Positions 33,175-44,839 of a stretch of 64,000 bases of DNA are shown here, piece after piece; the stretch's first letter is position 1, and each line of letters opens with the position of its first letter. Under the pieces are notes generated by a model. It searched no databases and was not told the origin of the DNA. It saw nothing but the letters and a program-made list of their open reading frames with translations. The stretch is from Hexactinellida sp. DTS-2022. Lineage: Eukaryota > Porifera > Hexactinellida. The stretch is taken from the NCBI GenBank assembly GCA_028753945.1, contig JAPNXP010000015.1, positions 1,550,001 to 1,614,000 of the forward strand, given 5' to 3'. The translations under genes were made by a program, and so were the position numbers.

Positions 33175-34431
33175 GTCACTTAATGGCACCATCCCAAAGA
33201 GAGGCGATTCCGATCCTGCTTCTAGGTAAATGATTGGCTCTTTCAGTCCCAACTAACATTTCATTACTATTTTCACTCATTTACTCACAATATCGTTAAA
33301 ATATTGGATGTTGTAACATATGCATCTTTTGTTCTTGAATCAAATGGACCTTTATGTTTTTATTAAGTATCTATATGGTATGAGACGCATTTACTCCAGT
33401 CCACACAATAATTCGAACTACATTGACCGATTTACACTAATTAGACAATTTAACTTGCATCAAAAAAGCGCACCAAAGGGGAGCTAGCTAGGACCATGGC
33501 ACCCTTTCAGGGCTGTAGATGGGGCTAACACCGCATGCGGAGTGATATAAATAGTACGGGTATATTTTACATGTTGTTTATATAAAATCTGGGAGGACTT
33601 AAGACCCCTAGCTCCCCAGATCTACACCCTTGCTCCTTGAGATACTCTGGCCCTACCTCTAACCCAACTTGGCTTCCCTCCATTTAATTATTATTAAGCT
33701 AAAGATGTCTAAGCATTCTATTAGTACAGTAGTGAAAACTCTTTCACTACTGTACTTAAAATATATTGAAGTGATAAAATTCGACCTTCTCAGGATTCAA
33801 TTCTAGTTTTTATACAGAAATCCCTCCAATTCAAGCGATGTCCATTTTCTTTGAATTGCCCAAAGTCCGAAAATCTCTCATCTCTCATAGTTGTTCTGAG
33901 ATTGGTTGTTCAGCTATGATTCAAAATGGAATTTGAAATACGAAAATCGGGATTCAGTATACATGATTACTTCTCATAACATTTGAAGTGAGTCTCTATC
34001 TCAATAATATATCTGTTCTATATCGACCTATCACTCTAATATAATCGGGAAAACAAACAAACAAGCAAACAAAAAAAAGCACAACAACAATCGAATTTCA
34101 ATAATATAAAATTTATCTTCCCATGCAGCCAGAAGAGCGAGATATCCCACTAATACATTTGTTTGATAAAAAGAGAGAAGCGGCTGCGTCAGTTTTAACA
34201 CTAATATCTGATGGCGTTACAACAACATAACAACTAGTCATAATTGTGACTAATTATAACAGTCTAATAACTAAAATGGTCACTATTTAAAACCACATAT
34301 AAATATTTGCAGGGTGAAGCAAACCTACATATGGAAGTAAGCTGGCAGATCCCTCCCTATAGCAGGCTTATGGCCAGCTCACGAACAAAACGGCCCTACA
34401 GACAGTGCCCTTGGCACTGTCTCAGTCCGCC
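33175..34431. other. Repeat-rich stretch with no gene
   Basis: A small hAT-like MITE may occupy about 33509-33630 (CAGGGCTGTAGATGGGG against CCCCAGATCTACACCCTTG). About 33900-34095 resembles 37600-37800: an ATAACATTTG block, a CACTCTAATATAATCGG-like block, then an ACAAACAAACAAGC tail. This suggests a retroposon-like family with a CA-rich tail. Confidence 0.45.
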
Positions 34432-35217
34432 CTGGCCTACTTAATATACGGCTAAATATGTCACCGAGAAGGCCATGAAACGAGAAGACCAGTTTCTAAT
34501 TTTCACTTTAGGATAAACTATGCCTCCTATTGTTGTTATTTGGGTTGTATATGGGATAATCAACCATTGCGAGTCCATTGGAACCACTTTTGATAATCTC
34601 AGATTTGTGGTTACGTACCTATTTAGGCGCCATTTAATGATGACACCACAAATACACAAAATATACAATTCGAGTCTAAGGAACTTCGAGAAAATGAAAA
34701 TAATTTGCTATATACTTAGAATACATTTTCCGAATATATAATGAGAATGAATATAGTATATAAACCAGCAATTATATACGTTATATGGACGAAAATAGTA
34801 AGTTTTAATTCGGATGCTACTTGTATTTTAGTATGTGGTTGCTTTATAATTTTTTATTATGTCGCCATTTTGTGATTTAGTAGCCTTTGGGGTATTAAAT
34901 ATATCCCTATATTAGTATTCCTATTATAAAATTATTAGAGAAAGTAGAAAGAAACTGAAATTTATGATATTTGAAATTTTTTTCATTTTACCATAAATTG
35001 CTACCGTCATCATTAAATGGCGCCTAAATAGCTTAACCACAAATCTGAGATTCTCAAAAGTGGTTCCATTGGACTCGCAAATGGTTGATTACCCCATATA
35101 CAACCCAAATAACAACAATAGGAGGCGTAGTTTATCCTAAAAAGAAAATTAGAAACTGGCATTCTCGTTTCATGGCCTTCTCGGTGACATATTTAGCCGT
35201 ATATTAAGTAGGCCATG
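34432..35217. mobile_element. Non-autonomous P-type element
   Basis: Long inverted repeats of about 210 bases begin CTGGCCTACTTAATATACGG on the left and CATGGCCTACTTAATATACG on the right. They lie between direct 7-mers GTCCGCC (34425-34431, 35218-35224). The inner edge of each arm has TAGGCGCCATTTAATGATGA, the same motif as at the inner edge of the P4 inverted repeats (52329-55911). The 786-base element has no coding sequence. Its relation to P4 is inferred from termini, 7-base duplication and shared motif. Confidence 0.85.
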
Positions 35218-35503
35218 GTCCGCCTTAGTTGCATAAATACAATTACTAAAATGGTTCACTTATTTTTGGACAAAATATTGAGGGATCACAGGGTTTTATA
35301 CAGGATTTTTCTTCAGGGGGGGGAAAGTCTGCTAGTACCAGGATCCACTAATAATTGCTTCGCCAGCTGGGGGTCTGGGGGGCGCTGCTAGCCCCCCAGT
35401 AGGGTCCAGGGGCAAAGCCCCTGGAAGCCAGATACAATTTATAGTGCAAAGTATTATTGCTAACAATGGAGAGCTATTGCTGTAAAATAATCACATTGTA
35501 TTT

Positions 35504-36125
35504 CAGTGGCGCAAACAGGGGGGGGGGGGGGGCGCGGGGGGGCGTGCGCCCCCCCGCGCGAGGACAAAGTAAATTATATAAATATAATTTACATTGTCCT
35601 TAAATAAGGACGAATAAATTATATTTATAAAAAACTAACCCAGTACACGCCGGAATATTGGTGCTAACTTAAACAGACAATCTTATATATTAGAGAGCTT
35701 GTCCGTGATATGATACAGAATCAAAATATTGTAAATTAGCGAATATTAATATTTAAGGAACTGTACAACTCCTTGAACAAACATGGGAAACAGTTATGTA
35801 TTGATTGATACTACAATGTAATTGGATATCAAAAAGTGGCGCAAACAGGGGAGGGGGCTCGGGGGGCGTGCGCCCCCCATAAAAAGTTGAAGGGGGACAA
35901 CAATAATGGTGCGGGTGTTACCGTGCCCTCTGGATAAAAAATAAAATGTTCAATATGATTTAGGATAGTAAAATACACGTATAATTCATTAAAAAAATGT
36001 CATTTGTTGCAATCAATTTTTTTCGGGGGGGCAAGCCCCCCAGACCCCCAAAAGATCGCTCGCTACACTCGCTCCGCGCTCCCCCCCAACTTTAACCTCA
36101 GACTTGTAAAACTTTGCGCCTATGT
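35504..36125. mobile_element. G/C-run hAT-like elements
   Basis: CAGTGGCGCAAACAGGGG at 35504 and AGTGGCGCAAACAGGGG at about 35836 look like two left ends. AACTTTGCGCCTATG near 36110 is a matching right end. Long G and C runs adjoin them, so base calls in the homopolymers may be unreliable. No target duplication confirmed. Confidence 0.5.
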
Positions 36126-36645
36126 AATATTTGAAGCTGTGGTATCTAATGGAAGATAATTATAGCTTCTAGCACAATTTCATTAATGATTATCACTAGT
36201 AATGTTTGATTGGTATGTGTGGGGAAGATACAGAACTTTTTACATAAAATATTCTCGCCTAGAGAAGAATACGTCGATTTGTCTCTTTATAAAAGGCTAA
36301 AAACACCTAATTTTAATTGAAAATAAGAACTTAGCAGCATATTTCCTGGGGGGGGGGGAAATTCAAGCTAGGGGGGGGGGAAATCCCGGGGCGCCCCCCC
36401 CTCTGTATAATACCCTGGATCATAGGCATTAAAATGGCGAATCAAAATAGCAGGATATGAAAATGCATACTTTTTGGATTGACAATTAATATTTAGAGTG
36501 TTTCTAATAGTATATTCGCACTCAGTACGCATACCCGAGAAAAACAAGGGGTCACTCGATATGATTACTCCTAATTGGGAGATCGGAATGTTATCACATT
36601 CTTAGCACCAAAAATATTCTCACCAAATATGGTCAATATACCTAA

Positions 36646-36983
36646 GGTGCATATAATAATTATAGTAGTAAAGTGATGAGGAAATATAATTTACTGGGTT
36701 AGAGTAGCTATTGTATTGTATGCGTCCTGTCTAAGCTGTGTGTATTTACAGGCTAATTAGCTTCTAACTAATAATTCTTCCCTCAGGCCATTAATTTTTT
36801 ATATGCTTGGGTAAATTGTATCATTGATATAGTATATTTTTGTAATACATTTCCGCTGATTTCGCATTGCAAACTTTGTTATACGTATATACTATATAGT
36901 ATACGAGCCCTTTGGTCTCGGTCGCTTTGCGACAGATCGATACTACGCACCTCTAGTTAACGGCCGCTACGTAGCCTTACTCC
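36646..36983. other. No gene recognised
   Basis: AT-rich DNA containing a small CGGTCGCTTTGCGACAGATCG hairpin-like block near 36918 and nothing else assignable. Confidence 0.4.
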
Positions 36984-37454
36984 CAGAGTTGCCGTGGGTA
37001 TGGGAATCCCCATGGGGATCCCCATACCCATGGGAATGGGATGGGAATGGGAATCAGATTTTCTCCTGTGGGGATCCCCATGGGGATCCCCATAGGAATC
37101 CTGTGGGAATCCCCATAGGAATCTTGTGGGAATCCCCATGGGATATTCGAATATGGTTTCATTAGGTCATCCTTAATTAATATAGGCATTACTATTGATA
37201 CGAATCTCCTCTAGTAATTAAATTCGTTCTTATGTATATATTATACTCCCCTATTCAGTTTGAATAACCCATGAGGATTCCTTATGGGGATTCCCATGGG
37301 GATCCCCATGGGGATTCCTATGGGGATTCCCATGGGGATTCCTATGGGGATTCCCATGGGGATTCCCACAGGATTCCTATGGGGATTCCCATGGGGATTC
37401 CCACAGGATTCCTATGGGAATGGGAACGGAAATTCCATTCCCACGGCAACCCTG
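36984..37454. mobile_element. hAT MITE packed with GGGGATTCCCAT repeats
   Basis: CAGAGTTGCCGTGGG and CCCACGGCAACCCTG bound 471 bases, between perfect 8-mers CTTACTCC (36976-36983, 37455-37462). Both halves consist of iterated ATGGGGATTCCCATGGGGAT units that are themselves palindromic. Open frames made of Gly-Ile-Pro-Met repeats are artefacts of this array. Confidence 0.9.
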
Positions 37455-37462
37455 CTTACTCC

Positions 37463-37923
37463 TCACTAAACAATTGATTACATAGTTAGTAATATTTGTC
37501 ATAGTTAAATACTTTTACTACCCGTTGAAAGCTAACTTCTGGATTGATTTTTAATTTTCATTAATTTGTTTACCTATTTTGTGTAAACAACCACAGTAAA
37601 TATTCATACGTATTAGAAATTTGTAAATGCGAAATTCGAAATCAGCATACTTGTTTACCCCTTATAACATTTGTTTACCAATTATAATATTAGAAAGTTA
37701 CTTTATATCTCATATATATATATGCGGTTTATATTCCCCCATCACTTTAATACAATACGGACAAACAAACACACACGCAAACACACACACAACAATCTAG
37801 ATTTGATAATATAGATGTATGTAGTATAAGCATATATGATATGTGTAGTTATGTTTAGTTTGGAGTTTGGTTTAGTAATCAACATTTATTTTAATCTGAT
37901 CGAATCGTATTAATAGTAGACAT
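37463..37923. other. No gene; retroposon-like repeat
   Basis: AT-rich DNA. 37600-37800 shares blocks with 33900-34095 and ends in an ACAAACAAACACACACG tract, suggesting a CA-tailed retroposon family. Confidence 0.4.
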
Positions 37924-37931
37924 GTTCAGAC

Positions 37932-38343
37932 CAGAGATCAGGGGCGTAACTACTATAGGACAAGGGTGGACAAAGTCCAGGGGCCTCAAGCCCCTAGGCC
38001 GGCCTAGGAGCCTCCGAGAGTTCCGGAGAAGGCCTCAAAATTTTATTTTTCCAGGGGCCACCAAGCGCCTAGTTACGCCACTGCCAGAGATGTTGCGGTT
38101 TGGACCGGGACCTGACCGGACCTACCGGTTTTAGGTCGGTCCGGTCCGCTTATTTTCAGGTGCGGTCTGGACTGTCCAAATTAGCGATTTAACGGTCTGG
38201 ACCGCTCCATCGGCCTAGAACGGTTCATTGGTCTGGACCGGTCCAGACCGATCCAATATTTTGATCACACGGTCTGGACCGTCCAAAAATAATTAATGAC
38301 GGCCCGGTCCTGTCCATGAAATTTTAGGATCGATGCATCTCTG
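37932..38343. mobile_element. hAT MITE, outer member of a nested pair
   Basis: CAGAGATG at the left end and CATCTCTG at the right lie between perfect 8-mers GTTCAGAC (37924-37931, 38344-38351). The interior has GGTCTGGACC-type iterated palindromes. A second hAT MITE inserted only 7 bases inside its left end. Confidence 0.88.
37939..38083. mobile_element. hAT MITE, inner member of the nested pair
   Basis: CAGGGGCGTAACTACTATAG and CTAGTTACGCCACTG enclose 145 bases, flanked by the perfect 8-base duplication CCAGAGAT. That duplication includes the terminal bases of the outer element. Confidence 0.9.
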
Positions 38344-38351
38344 GTTCAGAC

Positions 38352-38953
38352 CATTGGGATAGTACATTACAATAAATTGGAAGATGCCTGGAGCAGAAAT
38401 AAATATTATCTAAAATAATATAAACGATAACACAAAATCCAATGAAACAGGTCTAAATGACAAAAAGATATGGAAATATAAATTAAAATGAAGAAAAATT
38501 AGTTTTTAAGAATAATTAATTAATGTTGAACTGTACGAATTGTAGATTCTCAATATATTACTGGAAGTTATCAAGAACGAGTTAAAATCATACGGTATAA
38601 CAGTATCCATGGTAATAGCTATAGAAACGAGTTTAGATCAGACGCAACAGTTCTACTGTATGTTGCAGTGTAGAAGCAAGTCTGGTGCGCGTGGATGTAC
38701 GTGAACTTACTAGTGTGAACTAGTAAGCACACCAGTCTATCTGCAAGTAATCAATAAATGATGTACTACTTGCTACTATTATTCAAATCAAAGTATGACT
38801 CTCTAGCTCATTTATCTTCCGAGTTACAGTCAAATATTGCAACGGGAAGAATATGTGAAAAACACTTATAATTGGTAAAAACAGCAAACATAACATACAT
38901 TTGAATTTCGAAACATAAGGAAGGCCATAAAATATTTTTTGAGTATCTAGAAT
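38352..38953. other. No gene recognised
   Basis: AT-rich DNA, including a GTGAACTTACTAGTGTGAACTAGTAAG-like inverted block near 38700. No assignable feature. Confidence 0.35.
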
Positions 38954-39340
38954 TCAGGGAATTAAAGGTTCAGGAACGGACTGAATACACCTTATTCAGT
39001 TCATTTCAAATTAACGCACGTTCAGTTCGTTCACGTTTTCCTCCTAACTTCAACACCGCGAGCGTTCGTTCAGTTCGTTCAACGGGCTGACCCCAGTTCG
39101 TTCATTACGTTCAATTCGTTCGTTCAGTTCGTTCAGTTCAGATGAGTTGGTGGTTGTTATTAGGTATGAAAAGCAGGTATAAATGATCTATTTATATTTC
39201 CTTTTCGAGTGATATATTTATTATATTTTATCGATATTCAGTTTAGTTCTTTCAGTTCGTTCGTTCAGTTCGTTCAATTCGTTCATTCAATTCGTTCGTT
39301 CAGTTCGTTCAACTGACGTTCAGGCAACCGTTGGCGTACA
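38954..39340 (+). mobile_element. GTTC-repeat hAT-like element, right end truncated
   Basis: It begins CAGGGAATTAAAGGTTCAGG and has the same GTTCAGTTCGTTCA interior as 2519-3113. No right terminus is present and the similarity fades near 39340. Confidence 0.7.
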
Positions 39341-39499
39341 GCTATTCTTGTCACATAGTAGGAGTGTAATATTGTTCAGTTGTACCAAAGATGTTTAGGT
39401 GTTTAGATGTTTATGTTTAGATAACATGATAACTTTGTTGCATAATTTTATTAATACTATTCAGGAAAATCGAATTATAATAACAACATATCCCTTTTG

Positions 39500-39561
39500 A
39501 AAACCATTTATGAGGGGGGTGTTTGAACACCAAAATCCCCCCCCCCCTGAATACGCCACTG
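39500..39561 (-). mobile_element. hAT terminus fragment
   Basis: Minus-strand CAGTGGCGTATTCAGGGGGG followed by GGTGTTCAAACACC is a hAT-like end with an internal palindrome. No partner end was seen. Confidence 0.45.
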
Positions 39562-39564
39562 TAT

Positions 39565-40650
39565 TGTAGGCGCCTATTACCCTAAAAAATTCGGGCTACA
39601 CCCGATCTGTTGAATGGCCGCGCCGCCCCTGCATCCTCCAAGAGCTTAGGCCCTTCTCGGAGTCCATAGATGCAGTATACCTGTGCGAATAGAGTTGGGG
39701 CAATTTTGAAAGTACTTTCGGAGAGCCATATTTGAGAAGAATTTAGCATTTCTAGGTTCTCTTGGGTTCCAATTATTAGGATTCGCTGTGGATCTGGACC
39801 AGAACTGTATAACAATAAGTAATAACCTTTCAAGTTAATTTATATTCCAAAGAATCATTATTTTTCGAGACTGTCAGGTTGAGCAGGGGAATTATTATTA
39901 CTTTTCCTGCATATCGTTCGCTTAAGACTATCCACCAGACAAGGGGTCAAGCCCTTTCAAAAGAGCTTAAGTACAAGCCCATCCCTTATCAGAAGGCCTT
40001 AAGCCCAAGCCATTTTTCTAAGCCCTTTTGAAAAAGGGTTAAGTCCAAGCTCAAGCCCTTAATAAAGGGCTTAAGTCCGGACTTAAGTCTTTTACTATAA
40101 TTATTTAGAAATCCATACCGTATTTTATTGAATAAGTGCCTTGAAACGGGCTTAAAAGGGCTTGAAGATCATCTATAAAGGGCTTAAGTCCAAGTCCGGA
40201 CTTAATCCCTTTTATTAAAGGATTACTTAAGTCGGGATTTAAGCCCTCTCAAAAATGGGCTAAAATCCAAAGGGCTTAAGCCCTTTTGGGCTTGATCCCA
40301 TGCCTGCAGTAGTATCCACCTTGGGAAGTTTTATTATAGTTCCTGGTATTGTATTTTCAAGCCCATCACCAACTATGCGGTGAGCATGATCGTTTCTCTC
40401 TCTTGCCCTCCTTTTCATCCAAATTTTCACTTTCATGCTATGAACATGCTTCATATCAATATCATGAAGATGTTAGTGCGTTTAATGATTTATGTGTCTT
40501 TAGTGTAAATTATTGCCTTGCAAGATTCTCTCTTTTCGCATTGGCAATTTGTAATATCACCAATGACTCGCTGTTTCCCATATACAAAGCCTCCTTCCAC
40601 AAGATTTTACACTCTTTCTTACATTTGGAAGACCGAATCAATTGAAATTG
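39565..40650 (-). pseudogene. Decayed FLYWCH-MULE transposase related to MULE-3
   Basis: From 40650 downward the minus strand shows a FLYWCH-like stretch with stops (GGFVYGKQRVIGDITN, CEKRESC), then MKRRARERNDHAHRIVGD and IIKLPKVD. These match MULE-3's IKRRARESQDSSHHIVGE and VKLPKLDS. Coding resumes past a 370-base hAT-like insert with VDSLKRTI and then LLLYSSGPDPQRILIIGTQE and FKIAPTLFAQVYCIYGLREG. The catalytic Asp block reads SESTFK instead of ADGTFK. Nothing beyond that block remains. It is an old, dead copy. Confidence 0.8.
39937..40308. mobile_element. hAT-like element rich in AAGGGCTTAAG, copy 1
   Basis: Ends resembling CAGACAAGGGGTCAAGCCC and CAGGCATGGGATCAAGCCC (inverse) enclose AAGTCCGGACTTAAG repeats. 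It interrupts the MULE copy at the LPKVD codons. GTGGATAC and GTGGATAG flank it on the minus strand, consistent with an 8-base duplication, although about five extra bases lie between duplication and terminus on one side. An inverted partial copy lies at 41566-41800. Confidence 0.7.
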
Positions 40651-40713
40651 AGGTTCTGGATCCATATATTAAAATTCTAATTTTATTGAACGTAATGTTT
40701 AAGATTATAAATA

Positions 40714-40903
40714 CAGTCAGGTCTGCTTATTATTAACAAGATTTCGTCTGCTTAATATGAAGATTTTTTATTATGAACAAACCCTACGGTCCCAATTTAA
40801 CAACTTACATAGGGTTTGTATTAAGTTGAGTTCGCTTATTATGAAATCTCTCTATTATGAACACAATTTTTGGTCCCTTGAATGTTCATAATAAAAGAAC
40901 CTG
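40714..40903. mobile_element. Tc1/mariner-like MITE, copy 2
   Basis: Inverse copy of 5975-6155: CAGTCAGGTCTGCTTATTAT at the left after TA, AATAAAAGAACCTG at the right, and internal CTCTATTATGAACA blocks. Confidence 0.75.
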
Positions 40904-41012
40904 AGTTTACTAGTTAGTTACATGATATTTATTTTCAATAGCTTGTACGTATACTCTTACCACAATAATTAAGTGCATATATATAACCAATTAAACTTGG
41001 GAATAAGAAATA

Positions 41013-41543
41013 CAGTCTACTCCGCTTAATTGGGACACTTATGTTCCAGGCCTCTTTCCCCAATTAAGTGGAGATCCCAATTAACCGAAAAACTTTTGTA
41101 AAGTAGTGATTTACCTGTGATTTACACAAATTTTGGTTTTACACCTGTTACAACAATTCCTCCAAAGCCTGCGCACCCTTGATTCTTCTCAAACCCATAG
41201 AATGAGCCGTAATATTCTCTGGACAGTTTGATATATCCCCGAACAACAAGGTCATAATCTCTGGTAAATTTCGATATTACGAAAATCAATAAGAAATAGA
41301 CAATATTTAGATATTTTGTCCTGTCTTCATCGGTATTTACGAAGATTATTTGAATTTGTTTTGATCAATATGATTTTTCTATTGAGCCAGCACCAATTTT
41401 GAACCAAATTTGTTTAGTTTGTCCCGATTAAGCGGAGTTTGTCCTGATTAACCGAAAATTTAGTAATAGCTTCTAATGAAAGGGTTCTGTTCTTGGGGCG
41501 TTGTCCCAATTAAGCGGCTGTCCCGATTAAGCGGAGTACACTG
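41013..41543. mobile_element. pogo/Tigger-type MITE, copy 2
   Basis: CAGTCTACTCCGCTTAATTG after TA at the left, and GCGGAGTACACTG at the right. It resembles 792-1335 in ends and internal blocks. The TA after the right end has been lost. Confidence 0.85.
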
Positions 41544-41565
41544 TCATTATTTAAATAAAAATAAA

Positions 41566-41800
41566 TTTCAGGCATGGGGTCAAGCCCCAAAGGGCTTAAG
41601 CCCTTTGGACTTAAGCCCATTTTTGAGAGGGCTTAAATCCGGACTTAAGTCCTCCTTTAATAAAAGGGATTAAGTCCGGACTTGGACTTAAGACCTTTAT
41701 AGATGATCTTCAAGCCCTTTTAAGCCCGTTTCAAGGCACTTATTCAATAAAATACGGTATGGATTTCTAAATAATTATAGTAAAAGACTTAAGTTCTATC
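41566..41800. mobile_element. AAGGGCTTAAG hAT-like element, partial copy 2
   Basis: Starts CAGGCATGGGGTCAAGCCC and follows copy 1 in inverse as far as the TAATTATAGTAAAAGACTTA block, where it stops. Confidence 0.7.
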
Positions 41801-42182
41801 ATAATTCCAGTCCAATTGGAATTTATTATCAACAATATCAATCAAAAGCTTTGATGATTGCAATTGTAGACACCATACATAATAAGGTAATAAAATTTAG
41901 GAGAAGTACATATGTAATGTTTGTAAAAATTGAGTTATTCATTCATTCATCTTTAAACTTTTTGAGTTTGCGAGAGTGGATATTTTTTTGTTGTTCTCGT
42001 AGAGCGGAATTGATTGCGAACTTTATTGGCCAAAATAACGTTCGCTGTGATTGTAGTTATCTTTCGGAGGATAGTCCACCCTTGCACATTGCAAAAACAA
42101 CATGTCTTTCTCCAGTATATGCTCTGGCTTTCTTCGATTAAAATAATTGTCAGCTGAATTAGGATTTGTCTAGAGGGCCCTG

Positions 42183-44823
42183 TTAAAAGTCGTGCATTAA
42201 GGTTTCGTCATTCTCGATTGTAATAAAGATCTTTAACACAATAATAATGGCATCTATAACAATATGAGATGGCCATTTGAGAGCACCTCGGTCAATAAGT
42301 TGAATTAGTTTATAAGTATCTTCCGTACCAACGATTTCGAGTTCTTTATCCAGTGTAATCAATGACATACAAGTATCACACTTGACAGATTGCTTCAAAT
42401 ACGAGTGTACAGCATATCCACCGACAAAGGCAACTGATTGAAGAAGTGAACGATCAAAAGTAATGGTCGAAAAGTATTGATATGCTATGAGGTATGTATC
42501 TAGGTTTAAAGCATAATTGGAAGGTTCGTTAGATGAGGTGGAACAGGAATCGATCATATCCTTTAAACTGACGTAATCTGATTGTTCCTTTTTCGAGAAT
42601 ATTTTGAGGATGCTTGATAACTTGATTCGTCGTTTACTTTCAATTATTTGAGAATAACTAACGTGATAATGTGCACCAGACATCATACGATACAAACCAA
42701 AATGATGTTCGATTGGGTCATTTTGTAATCGTGATGTGAGCACGTAATCAAATCCACAATTTTGAGTGAGATGTTTTACTATTTCAATCAGGGCAAGACA
42801 TGAATGAGAGAAGCTTGTGAAGGTTTGGGGACTCAATTTACCGTGTTTATTTTCACGAGATCGCCATCGTGCAAGCCAATTGACAATGAGCCGTAGAAAA
42901 ATACAACGATAATCATCACACGTAAGAGGTTTGGAAAAATCATCATTAAGTCTGATATGCTTATGTGTTGTATTGACATTGAAGATCTTCCAAACTTTTA
43001 TAATAATGTTAAGAAACTCGATTGTTTGGGTTTCGGAATTTGTTCGTGCGGAGTTGTAAATAGATAATGCAGCGAGTGTTGATGTGTCGAAAATCTTTAA
43101 AGCTAGGCTGACATTTTTCCGCTCTAAACTTGTGGGCCAGCAAGCTTTAGCTGTTAAACGATGACCCTGTTTGATGATTAAACTCTGCTCGTTTTTGTAA
43201 AGCATTCGAATATCTTGAAATTTCGCAATATGTATATGTTGGCTATTTTCATAGTTCGGAAAAATAAGTGTGTTTGGATAAGAAAATGTATGTTCATAAT
43301 CTTTCAAATTGATCCAGTTGTTTCGTATTGATTTTATAATATGAACGAAATCGAAAATTAAGAAGATTTTTCTTTCTGGATCAATGGGATGAATAGCAGT
43401 AGGTGTCAGAGTCTTTTTATCAGAAGAAAAAAGTTTGAAAAACTTCACGTTTAGAGGATAGTTATCAGTACAGATAACTTGCACCTTTAGACCACAGCGT
43501 TCAATGTCACCAATGACAGACTTGACCACTGTATAAATCTCGGTAGCAGAATTAGAAGAGCATGGAAGCAAGCGGACAATTTCTGACCACTTTTTATAAA
43601 GACTTGATGCCATTATGGCGAAAACAGTTTTAATCGGGTGATCAGGTTGCAATGAGTAGCCAAATATTTTTCCTCCCTTATAATCGACGTTAGATTTTAC
43701 ATGTATCTCATCCAGTAGAAGAAGAATATTATTTTCCTTTTCGCTAAACTCAGAGGTAGCTTGCATAAGAAATGCTGAAAAATCATTCTCTAGCCCAAAA
43801 TTTGAGCAGAGCTTTTGAAGAGTTTAGGATATGGTAAAGAGAGGCATTCGAGTGACTGTAAGTATCTGTAACAAGCTGGAGAGATCTGGTGAGATTTTAA
43901 AGCCATTACCTGAGTAAGAACATTATATCTACGCCTAAATTTACTCGGGAGAATATTATCTAATTTGCATTCGATGAATTGCAGCTGTGAAAGATAGGAA
44001 GCCGTTTCTGGATTATCATCTGAGTATGAAGAATTAGAAATGAGCCTTTTCTTTGCCAAATTAACGTGCTTATTGGCCTGATTAATAGGAAAAACAAGCT
44101 GGTCCGGGTTTGTAGAATTTTTGTCTTGAATGTAAAAATCTTCAGTCTGTTGGATAATTTCTTCGATCTGTCGTATATCAGATAAAACATCCAACGTCAA
44201 CGGAATACTGAGGTTATCGCGAAACGAAAAGATTCTTAGGTTGCGAGATACCTTCAAACAAGCTTGAATCTTCATTCCCTGATCTGAGAACTCGGGTTTA
44301 TATATATGAAGGGAATCATAGTCAGAATGACAAACCATCCACTTATTTAGTAAAATAAGTCCTGGGATTTTCTCAATTAGGTCTTGAAAACTGTTTTCCA
44401 TAAATGCATCGTTATCTCTTTCATGTTGCTGAAGGCTTAAGTCAAGAGCTCGTGCAAATTGTTCTGTTTCTTTCGACTCGCGTGTAAATCGAGTAGTTCT
44501 CCCAACCTGTTCAGCTGAAAGATAGGCCGGACATCCAGGTAAGAGCATAGGAACGGCTGTAGTACGAAGCTTGGGCCTTTCGCGTAATTTCTCGGTGAAT
44601 TTCCGTCTGCTTGCATTATTCTGTCCACGGTGATAATATCTTCAGGCATAAAATGATGGAGACATACGTAAATATGCTTTAGATTTTCTGTGTTCACTCG
44701 ATGAAGAGATTTTAACCACTGCTCACGAAGTTCAGGGGGAGTATTTGGAAGTTTTAACACTGGTGTATATGGTTCACCTCGATAATTACTCCTACACCCA
44801 GGTGCAGAACACTGATAAGGCAT
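42183..44823 (-). pseudogene. P3: THAP-domain P-type transposase with frameshifts
   Basis: The start is taken at MPYQCSAPGCRSN (44823), which places the THAP cysteines as in P2. CLHHFMPEDI follows, then a frameshift near 44580 before PGCPAYLSAEQ. A second frameshift and stop near 43800 precede the nuclease: LLLDEIHVKSNVDYKGG, CTDNYPLNVKFFKLF, FDFVHIIKSIRNNW and RLQNDPIEHHFGLYRMMSG. All catalytic blocks survive, so decay is recent. It is closest to P2 and P1 among the copies here. C-terminal coding ends at 42183. Inverted terminal repeats were not identified. Confidence 0.88.
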
Positions 44824-44839
44824 CTTTGCGTAGAGCACA

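Larger units (their letters stand above)
32326..36645. repeat. Long inverted repeat bounding 4.3 kb
   Basis: About 190 bases at 32326-32520 are nearly repeated in inverse at 36474-36645. Shared blocks include TAGGTATATTGACCATAT, GAATGTGATAACATTCCGAT, GAGTGACCCCTTGTTTTTCT and GTATGCGTACTGAGTGCGAA. The left arm has an extra TTCCATAGCAACG-like insert. No transposase was found between the arms. The interior holds a P-type MITE, G/C-run hAT-like pieces and other repeats. It is either a large non-autonomous transposon or two separate copies. Confidence 0.7.

Noticed and set aside
36984-37454. Simple microsatellite
   Set aside because: hAT-type ends and an exact 8-base target duplication show it is a transposable element.
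36957-37477. Several frames with Met-Gly-Ile-Pro repeats on both strands
   Set aside because: They are readings of a palindromic GGGGATTCCCAT array inside a MITE. Every frame of the array is open, so openness carries no weight.
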